In this document: piece after piece, positions 26,293 through 32,083 of the stretch
Layout of the letters: every line of letters starts with the position of its first letter
Position numbering within the stretch: the stretch's first letter is position 1
NCBI RefSeq assembly: GCF_900167155.1
Contig: NZ_FUXU01000052.1
Coordinates: 1-32,083, forward strand
Direction of reading: 5' to 3'
Length of the DNA stretch: 32,083 bases
Source of the DNA: Enterovibrio nigricans DSM 22720
GTDB taxonomy: Bacteria > Pseudomonadota > Gammaproteobacteria > Enterobacterales > Vibrionaceae
Notes under the pieces: model-generated
Told to the model about the DNA's origin: nothing
Database searches by the model: none
The model's input: only the letters and a program-made list of their open reading frames with translations
Made by a program: the position numbers and the translations under genes

Positions 26293-26423
26293 TTTGCATA
26301 ACACGCTCAACAGCCGTTTCTCGCGTTCACATTGAGGAAATATCGAACGGTACTTTTCATAAAGTTTTATCCCAACAAAAAACAAGCTCTTCGCTAGGAG
26401 AACTGACTGACGTGACGCAATCG

Positions 26424-26457
26424 AAAAAAAGAGCCCTGCTTTTAGAAAGCAGAGCCC
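26424..26457 (-). terminator. Rho-independent terminator of the chitinase gene
   Basis: In minus-strand RNA a 12-bp stem with two G-U pairs and a 3-base loop (26431-26442 with 26446-26457) is followed by seven T. It lies about 50 bp after the chitinase stop. Confidence 0.85.
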
Positions 26458-26509
26458 TTGTTATCTATACCAATGTTCACTGGCACATGTTACTGCGGTG
26501 CACAAATCC

Positions 26510-29500
26510 TTATCGCGGATCTAAACCCAATTTTTCCAGAACCAACTTAAAGTTCTCACGGCGTTCTTTCACGTTGTGAACATCACCGGTTGAACAGGTC
26601 AAGTCTGGACAGCCGCGGTTTACAATGCCCGAAACATCATCAATAAACTGCGAACCTTGCAGACCACTATCCACGTACTTTTTCAGCTCATTGTAGTAGT
26701 TCCAGTTACCGTACTGGCCACCCTCGTCGTTGTAAGCCTGTACAGAGGTTACCCAGTAGAACAGACCTGCAATCCACTTAATTTCTTTGTTCTCTTCTGA
26801 GCTACAAATCAAGCCAGGGTTTGAACAGAAATCCAGTTCTGCGTACAGCGGGTTCGCAGGCGGTGCTTCAACCGTTACGCCATCAATGGTTTGACCAATG
26901 GTTTCTGGGTCAACGTGCGAACGGCCTAGGTAATGGTTAAGCGTACCGAAGTTCTGACGGCCTGTGGTTTGGATGACACCACGGCCCCACCAGCCACAGC
27001 CTTCCACGCTTTCTTGGCTGCTTCCGTCCCAAATGAAGCTACCGGCTTTCTGGCCTTCGTAGACTTTACACTGGTCGCGTTCCCATACTTGTTTTGAAGC
27101 ATCGACGGTTTCTGGTACATCATTACAGTGACCGTTGTTGGTCCAACGTCCAACTGCACCGTTAACCAGTAGACCGCGCTCTTCAAGCACTGAATCTGGA
27201 GCTGCAAATACTGGAGCTGGCGCGCCATACCACTTGGCGTGGGTCAGTGCGCTCACTTCCATTTTGCTGTCGCGGGGACACGAATAGGCATAATCCAAAC
27301 CAGATGACGGATTCACGCCGTAATCCGCATATTTCTGACCCAACTGACCACAGCTTGCCGTCATCGGGTAGTCCGTTGGTGCGCCGTACTTCACTTCTGA
27401 CCAGTTGTTCTCGTCACACGCATTGTAGCGAATGGTTTCCTGCATACTTTGCGCAAGGAAAGCAGCAATCGCGACTTTGGCGTATTTGATGTTGGTTGCA
27501 TCATCAACCTCATCGTTCATCAGCCAGAACTTGTTACCCGCTACACCAATGTTGTGCATGGCATTCAAGCCATCAAGAAAATCATTCCATTTGTAAACGG
27601 TTGACGGTACCCACTGCGATTGTGGCGTTTCATACAAGAACGCTTCATTGTCCATCGCATTTTCAGCGTTGGCTAACGCTTGGTTCAACGCTTCAATACG
27701 GGTTAATGAGCCTTTTTCTAGCTCTTCACCCACGTAGTACAACGGCACTTTTGCGTCTTGGTAACGGTCAATCTTAGTGGTGAGTTCTGACGAATCGGTA
27801 TCAAACAGAATCGCAAATACGTTGCTGAATGCCGCTTTACGCAGTTGCGGTTTACCTAGGTTGTCACCCATGAAGTAGCCGGCAGTTTGCGCCGTTGGCA
27901 TGTTCGCCAACATAACCGGTACCTTCACGTAGTCAGAAACTTGCTTCACATACTCAAGCGCATTGTGCCACTGGTCATCAGACAGCGCAGCCGTTGCACC
28001 TGACTTAGTGAAAGCAATGAAATCTGCTTTGTTGGCTACATCAGCTTTGTAAAGCGCAAAAGTATCTAGCAGGTCTGCGGTAAATACGGAGGCTTCATCC
28101 CATACCGATTGACGGCCTGAATGCGTATCGTAAGCAAAATCTCCAATATTCAGGGACCAGCCGAATGTTGCTTCTGGTGCCAAGCTTGAGAAGATAAGGC
28201 TATGTGCCTGTGCCCAGCCTTTCACGTCGTTGCTCAGCGCGTTGACCGCATCAAGGTCAATGCTGCTGCCCGTTGTTTCAACCGCGCGTGACAGTGCTTC
28301 TTTAACGGCAACCACACCGAAAGACTCGCCTTTGTCTTGCGTCGCCACATCCAGCACATCACTGTTGATGATGATTGATGCGGTGCCCGCGTGCTCTGCC
28401 TGACCGATGACGGAAACGAACGCGCGAGTCAGCACATCAACGTCTGCCAACGCATCGCTGTTAACGGCATCGATGGTAAGTGTTGCTGGGGCTTGCGTCG
28501 ATGGACTCGCAACGACAAAGGTATTCGGCCAACCCGCAACTTCGAGGCGAATAGGATCCATTGGGTTTTGCAGTGATAGCAAAGGCGCTGTGCCCGGCTC
28601 AGTCCCATCACAATTCAGGTGCAGAGCCCATGAGCTGTCGCTACCCGGAATCGATTGTGTCCAGTAAATCGCCGAGTACGCGATATTGTTATTGACCATA
28701 ATGTCGCCGCCCGTCGCGTGATCGCCACGCGTCCAGTCTGGATAGACATTGAAATCCTCACACAGACCACCCGGAGGTGTGACTGGTGGTGGCTCAACCG
28801 CCTCTTCCTCAACGGTGATTTTCACACGCGCTGATGAAGACAAGTTCTGCGCATCGGTCGCGATAGCATTTAGCGTGAAACTGCCCGTTTGTGTTGGTTG
28901 CCAATCACACTGGAACGCGTTTGTGTTTGCAGCATCGAACGCACAGATTTGTTGGTTGTTTGCGTTAACCACCAGCTTGCTTAGGTCGTTGTCCACGTCC
29001 GACGCATTCACTGAGATAGAAACGGTTTCTGTTTCGTTAAACGTTGAACCATTTGATGGCGTGACAAATCTCACTACTGGTGCAGTGAAGTCTTCATTCA
29101 CATCTTCTTGAACAGTAACGGCAACAGATTGCTGCTTCAGTGTTTGGCTGTCTTTATCTAGCACAACCACTTTGACTGTTGCATTGCCTGCTTCACTTGG
29201 TGTCCAGTTGTGAGCATATGCCGTTTGGTTTTGGTCGACGGTTTTTGCTGCCAGCTTCTGGTTGTTTACCCAAAACTCAACGCTTGCGGCCAATTCACCA
29301 TCAACGCGTGTGTTGATTGAAACCACGTCACCCATGTTGACGGTTTGGCCAGCCACTGGAGACAGAATAGATAATTCAGTCGGCTCTGGTTCACCCGGCT
29401 CACCTGAACACTCAGTCACGTCCCAAAACCATGAGCTTGCATTCGGGGTTTCCCACACACCCGGGTTATTTTTCGCGATAAAGCACTGTCCTTCATAAGA

Positions 29501-29872
29501 CACTACATCGCCGTTCTTCACCTTAGTCTGACCCGGAATAAATGGAATGATATCGCCTAAATCTGGATCCGGTGTTGGGTCTGGATCAGGAGTAGGATCT
29601 GGGTCTGGCGTTGGGTCAGGATCTGGCGTCGGTTCACCCGAACATTCGGCGACATCCCAGAACCAAGAGCTTGCTGTTGGGGTTTCCCACACACCTGGGT
29701 TGTTCTTCGCGACAAAACACTCGCCGTTATACGAAACCATCTCGCCATTCTGAACGTTTGTTTCGCCCGGAACAAAAGCAATCACGCCAGACGAACTCGC
29801 ATCAGCGGCGTGCAAATAGCCACTAAACATTACTCCCGCTAACGCGAGCGTTATTTTATTTAATTTGTTCAA
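26510..29872 (-). CDS. Secreted modular GH19 chitinase with chitin-binding modules
   Basis: Extracellular chitinase of 1120 residues. A Sec signal peptide (residues 1-22, ending YLHA) starts at a TTG codon at 29872; no in-frame ATG would give a signal. Next are a CBM5/12-type module (about 29-77), a PDPDPT-repeat linker, a second near-identical CBM5/12 (about 108-158), two Ig-like domains (about 166-255 and 263-355), and a third carbohydrate-binding-like segment (371-420, with YPDWTRGDHATGG). A region of about 330 residues that I do not recognise follows. The C-terminal GH19 catalytic domain runs from about 754 and holds the catalytic Glu near 812 in LAQSMQETIRYN and the family block WWGRGVIQTTGRQNFG. 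It is not functionally tied to the GAG genes, and a strong terminator follows it. Confidence 0.9.
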   Translation of the reverse strand: MNKLNKITLALAGVMFSGYLHAADASSSGVIAFVPGETNVQNGEMVSYNGECFVAKNNPGVWETPTASSWFWDVAECSGEPTPDPDPTPDPDPTPDPDPTPDPDLGDIIPFIPGQTKVKNGDVVSYEGQCFIAKNNPGVWETPNASSWFWDVTECSGEPGEPEPTELSILSPVAGQTVNMGDVVSINTRVDGELAASVEFWVNNQKLAAKTVDQNQTAYAHNWTPSEAGNATVKVVVLDKDSQTLKQQSVAVTVQEDVNEDFTAPVVRFVTPSNGSTFNETETVSISVNASDVDNDLSKLVVNANNQQICAFDAANTNAFQCDWQPTQTGSFTLNAIATDAQNLSSSARVKITVEEEAVEPPPVTPPGGLCEDFNVYPDWTRGDHATGGDIMVNNNIAYSAIYWTQSIPGSDSSWALHLNCDGTEPGTAPLLSLQNPMDPIRLEVAGWPNTFVVASPSTQAPATLTIDAVNSDALADVDVLTRAFVSVIGQAEHAGTASIIINSDVLDVATQDKGESFGVVAVKEALSRAVETTGSSIDLDAVNALSNDVKGWAQAHSLIFSSLAPEATFGWSLNIGDFAYDTHSGRQSVWDEASVFTADLLDTFALYKADVANKADFIAFTKSGATAALSDDQWHNALEYVKQVSDYVKVPVMLANMPTAQTAGYFMGDNLGKPQLRKAAFSNVFAILFDTDSSELTTKIDRYQDAKVPLYYVGEELEKGSLTRIEALNQALANAENAMDNEAFLYETPQSQWVPSTVYKWNDFLDGLNAMHNIGVAGNKFWLMNDEVDDATNIKYAKVAIAAFLAQSMQETIRYNACDENNWSEVKYGAPTDYPMTASCGQLGQKYADYGVNPSSGLDYAYSCPRDSKMEVSALTHAKWYGAPAPVFAAPDSVLEERGLLVNGAVGRWTNNGHCNDVPETVDASKQVWERDQCKVYEGQKAGSFIWDGSSQESVEGCGWWGRGVIQTTGRQNFGTLNHYLGRSHVDPETIGQTIDGVTVEAPPANPLYAELDFCSNPGLICSSEENKEIKWIAGLFYWVTSVQAYNDEGGQYGNWNYYNELKKYVDSGLQGSQFIDDVSGIVNRGCPDLTCSTGDVHNVKERRENFKLVLEKLGLDPR
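29563..29634 (-). repeat. Tandem 18-bp repeats coding for the PDPDPT linker
   Basis: About four degenerate 18-base units encode the acidic proline-rich linker between the two chitin-binding modules. Unit number may vary among strains through slippage. Confidence 0.7.
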
Positions 29873-30315
29873 GGTTAAACTCTTCTGTTATTGATTTATC
29901 TTTCCAGACAAATGAACGCGTAATTAACGATGCGTTTGATGATGGTTTTCTAGAGCCGACGCGCTTCTTTGCGAATTCATACTTCGCAATTCAACGTAAC
30001 GGATACGATAGAGAGGAAAAGGGTAATGGACGATTATCGGAATCGACCGACACTTAAAAAACTATGGGAAAACGCATCACAAACATGTATTTACATCTCA
30101 CTTTGAGATATTTAACTACGAGAAACCTTATTTTCCATGCGTATATTATTCATTTTGTGATCCTGGTTCATTTTATACTCAAGGGAAATGTGGTAACTGA
30201 CAGAAGATCAAATGTGGCTTGTAGCTGGTGCGGATTGTTTCAGCAATTCGTGAACGGCTTTCGCATTCCGGTTTGTTGCAGGCGTATGGTTTGAAAAGTA
30301 GAAAGCATTAAACGC
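29873..30315. other. 443-bp non-coding gap upstream of the chitinase
   Basis: AT-rich, without a credible gene or a clear promoter by eye. It should hold the chitinase promoter on the minus strand. A small GCGAA/TTCGC inverted repeat lies near 29970-29987; I assign no function to it. Confidence 0.5.
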
Positions 30316-30346
30316 AAAAAGGCCGCTGATAGTTCAGCGGCCTTTT
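30316..30346 (-). terminator. Terminator of the tRNA-Ser gene
   Basis: A perfect 9-bp stem (GGCCGCTGA with TCAGCGGCC, 4-base loop) has five T after it on the minus strand and a shorter T-run on the plus strand. It starts 6 bp past the tRNA 3' end. Confidence 0.85.
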
Positions 30347-30352
30347 CTAATT

Positions 30353-30443
30353 TGGCGGAGAGATAGGGATTTGAACCCTAGGTGCGCTATAAACGCACGC
30401 CGGTTTTCAAGACCGGTGCTTTCAACCACTCAGCCATCTCTCC
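30353..30443 (-). tRNA. tRNA-Ser (anticodon UGA)
   Basis: A 91-base tRNA of the long variable-arm class. The acceptor GGAGAGA pairs with TCTCTCC, the anticodon loop reads CTTGAAA within the stem CCGGT/ACCGG, the T-arm has GGTTCAAATCC, and CCA is encoded. The anticodon stem-loop matches E. coli tRNA-Ser(UGA). Confidence 0.95.
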
Positions 30444-30456
30444 GTGGTTGCGGCGA

Positions 30457-30485
30457 ATATTACAAAGGGCTGGGACACTTGTAAA
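30457..30485 (-). promoter_or_regulatory. Promoter of tRNA-Ser
   Basis: On the minus strand TTTACA (30480-30485) and TAATAT (30457-30462) are separated by exactly 17 bases, placing the start about 7 bases before the mature tRNA end. Confidence 0.7.
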
Positions 30486-30558
30486 GCCCGAATTTACTGA
30501 AATACGCTTACTTGCTCAGGGATTAAACAAATTGAGTATCGGAAGCACAATTTGCGCA

Positions 30559-31448
30559 TCAAAACGCCAACGCGCTTTGGCATGTTCGTGAGATGACAGA
30601 CATCATATCGCTGAACATAACAGACTTATCTTTCCCGTGTCGGTAAAAAAGATTAAGCCCAACTGCTTTGTATTCACCCATTTCTTCGACGCTCAGTTCA
30701 ATAAAATCGCCAGAACATGGCGACGTCATACTGAGTGCGGGCAATGCCGCCCACCCTTCTTGTTTCAACAGTTCGCAAAGCAAATCAGTATTACTGACAA
30801 TGCGTATTTTCGGCGACACTTTGGCAAAAGCGACATCCATCGCGACAAAGTTCTCTGTCAGGTACTGGGTTTCGCTTTGCAGTTCTTTCATCGTGACACC
30901 CGTTTTCTGACTTAACGCCGAGTGCTTGCTTGCGTAGATTTTAATTTTTAACGAACCAACACCCCGAAAATCAATTTCGGTTTCTGGAAACAACTGCCCC
31001 CGGTTTGGCATCAACGCGATATCCGCCTCCCCACTCTTTAGCATCCTGAGAGCTTGCTGTCGGGTGCGGTGCAACCAGTTCAGTGTGAGATGAGGGTATT
31101 GCGCCAACACATCGCGTTGCACCGCGGCAATTACCTGAATCGGTACGATCACGTCGTGCACAATGTTCAGCGTGTGAATATCACTGTCAAACAGTGCCTG
31201 ACTGTAATCAAACAACTCCCGGCTCTGTTTTTCCACCACTTTGGCATGAAAGTAAAGCTGGTTGGCACTGTCAGAAGGAACCGCTTTTTCCCCTCAATAA
31301 CAAACAACGAATACCCCAAGGTATCTTCATACGCCATCACATGCTCTCGCACGGTTGTACGAGATTTTCCTAACGCTGCTGCCGCTGCGCTGTATGAGCC
31401 CTTCTCATACACAGAAATAAAGGCCGTCAACTGCTCGATGGTATGCAT
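30559..31448 (-). pseudogene. LysR-family transcriptional regulator, single-base frameshift
   Basis: DNA-binding regulator with an N-terminal winged helix-turn-helix (MHTIEQLTAFISVYEKGSYSAAAAALGKSRTTVREHV) and a C-terminal substrate-binding-like domain (about residues 90-296). The start at 31448 gives the canonical LysR N-terminus. The frame breaks at the run of five T and four C at 31285-31293 (GGGGAAAAA on the coding strand). Adding one base there joins VIEGKK to AVPSDSANQLYFHAKVVEKQ and restores a 296-residue protein of normal length. It is divergent from the amidohydrolase, its likely target. Because the break is in a homopolymer it could be a sequencing error; the fragments are 31167-31448 and 30559-31239. 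Confidence 0.82.
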
Positions 31449-31470
31449 GACATCTCTACTTACACGTATT

Positions 31471-31514
31471 GAATGTACGTAAAACCCTAACAAAACTGAC
31501 TGTAATGTACATTC
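31471..31514. promoter_or_regulatory. Inverted repeat in the LysR/amidohydrolase divergent region
   Basis: GAATGTAC (31471-31478) and GTACATTC (31507-31514) are perfect inverted copies 28 bases apart, and the second lies in the palindrome AATGTACATT. It sits between the divergent genes, where LysR regulators usually bind. Confidence 0.4.
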
Positions 31515-31582
31515 TAACTTGCGCACAATGTGAGCTATTCAAAGCAATCACAGAATGTAATTTACTGTCATTAGGGGTAAAC

Positions 31583-32004
31583 ATGAAAACACGACCGCTC
31601 TCTCTCGTAACTCTGGCTCTCAGCTCAAGCATGGTATTTGCCGCACCGGATTTGATCCTGACAAACGGTGACATTGTCACCGTTACGGGCGAACAAGCGC
31701 GTGCTCAGGCTATCGCCATTAAAGACGGTAACATTGTTGCCGTAGGCACTAATGACAACCTCCTAAAACAAAAGAACAAAGACACGGTAGTGCGCGACTT
31801 ACAAGGCAAAACAGTGACGCCTGGCTTTATTGATGCACACGGTCATTTTGCTCAATACTTGCCGCTCATCGAGAATGAATTCCTCTACCCTGCTCCAATG
31901 GGAGATATTGGCTCGATTGAAGATATCGACAAAAAAATGCGTAAGTACTTTGCACGCAAGGATTTGGACAAACGTATTTTGCATGTTGCGTTTGGGTATG
32001 ACGA
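31583..32004 (+). pseudogene. Amidohydrolase family 3 (YtcJ-like) periplasmic protein, truncated by an IS
   Basis: Metal-dependent hydrolase of unknown substrate. The ATG at 31583 has AGGGG just upstream and opens a Sec signal peptide ending MVFA, then APDLILTNGDIVTVTGEQ. The family metal motif HGH occurs in VTPGFIDAHGHF. About 140 native residues remain; after GYDEAL the frame enters the insertion sequence and ends at TAA 32060-32062 after some 19 foreign residues. Family members exceed 500 residues, so the catalytic barrel is missing and the product should be inactive. It is probably controlled by the divergent LysR gene, which is also broken. Confidence 0.85.
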
Positions 32005-32083
32005 GGCTTTGTTGCTTAATTCGGTTGGAAGACATGGCAGCCTAAAGTTGTTCGGTTCTTAAGCAATATACTGAGTTTCAGGC
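32005..32083 (-). mobile_element. IS5-family (IS903-like) insertion sequence, 3' end only
   Basis: Begins with GGCTTTGTTGCTTAATTC at 32005, 17 of 18 identical to the terminus at 63. This end carries the transposase C-terminus on the minus strand, while the left copy shows the leader end, also minus; the two copies are therefore in direct orientation. The 9 bases before it (GTATGACGA) differ from the 9 after the left copy (ACGTGAAGG). Confidence 0.82.
32059..32083 (-). CDS. IS5-family transposase, C-terminal fragment
   Basis: The last visible codons on the minus strand read PETQYIA-stop, similar to the GMPES(V)R-type ending of IS903 transposases. The remainder lies outside the window. Confidence 0.55.

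Noticed and set aside
29563-29634. CRISPR-like or regulatory tandem array
   Set aside because: The repeats are contiguous 18-base units in frame that encode a PDPDPT protein linker, with no spacers.
30064-30294. 76-residue plus-strand frame upstream of tRNA-Ser
   Set aside because: No clear Shine-Dalgarno or domain is visible; it lies in the AT-rich non-coding gap.
30353-30443. tRNA-Ser as the attachment site of an integrated island
   Set aside because: No integrase, no direct repeat of the tRNA 3' end and no phage genes are visible in the window.

Overview
ORGANISM. The window looks like a gamma-proteobacterium of the Vibrionaceae. The evidence is a base composition in the high 40s % GC (judged by eye), an oligopeptide-type ABC importer of the kind Vibrio uses for chitin disaccharides, a GH112 phosphorylase close to the type described from Vibrio vulnificus, a modular GH19 chitinase and the E. 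coli-like kdu/kdg/eda genes. From memory, the gene set (two chondroitinases, sulfatase, peptide-type ABC transporter) resembles the ~33 kb 'region XII' island described in V. vulnificus. V. vulnificus or a close relative is my best guess, not a proof.

LAYOUT. Both ends of the window lie inside copies of one IS5/IS903-like insertion sequence in direct orientation (1-63 and 32005-32083), so the window may be a contig broken at repeats. From 64 to 24924 almost everything is on the minus strand. Read in the direction of transcription it holds: kdgK, eda, sulP and galT; kduD; GH88, sulfatase and GH112 phosphorylase, closed by a strong terminator; a sulfatase-maturating radical-SAM gene; then DUF2264, solute-binding protein, two permeases, a fused double ATPase and two tandem PL8 lyases. 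kduI (25110-25946) is divergent from kdgK. Next come a 262-bp MITE-like element, a 1120-residue GH19 chitinase on the minus strand, tRNA-Ser(UGA), and a LysR regulator divergent from a periplasmic amidohydrolase.

HOW THE GENES WORK TOGETHER. Lipoprotein PL8 lyases should cut chondroitin or hyaluronan to unsaturated disaccharides. The ABC system would import them. Cytoplasmic sulfatase and GH88 would remove sulfate and split off the unsaturated uronate. KduI, KduD, KdgK and Eda would take that uronate to pyruvate and glyceraldehyde-3-phosphate. GH112 plus GalT adds a branch that phosphorolyses Gal-beta-1,3-HexNAc and recovers the galactose-1-phosphate. Five KdgR-like palindromes precede the heads of transcription units, suggesting one trans-acting uronate regulator.

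DECAY. Seven genes are broken or truncated. PL8-B has two in-frame stops and loses its last codons to an IS; the binding protein and the radical-SAM gene have one stop each; DUF2264 seems to have lost about 28 bp between short direct repeats; LysR has a one-base deletion; the amidohydrolase is cut by an IS; and the right-hand transposase is visible only as a C-terminal fragment. All four nonsense codons can be explained by G:C to A:T transitions. The uronate enzymes, GH88, sulfatase, GH112, PL8-A and chitinase read intact. The capture and import half of the pathway appears to be failing while the central enzymes survive.
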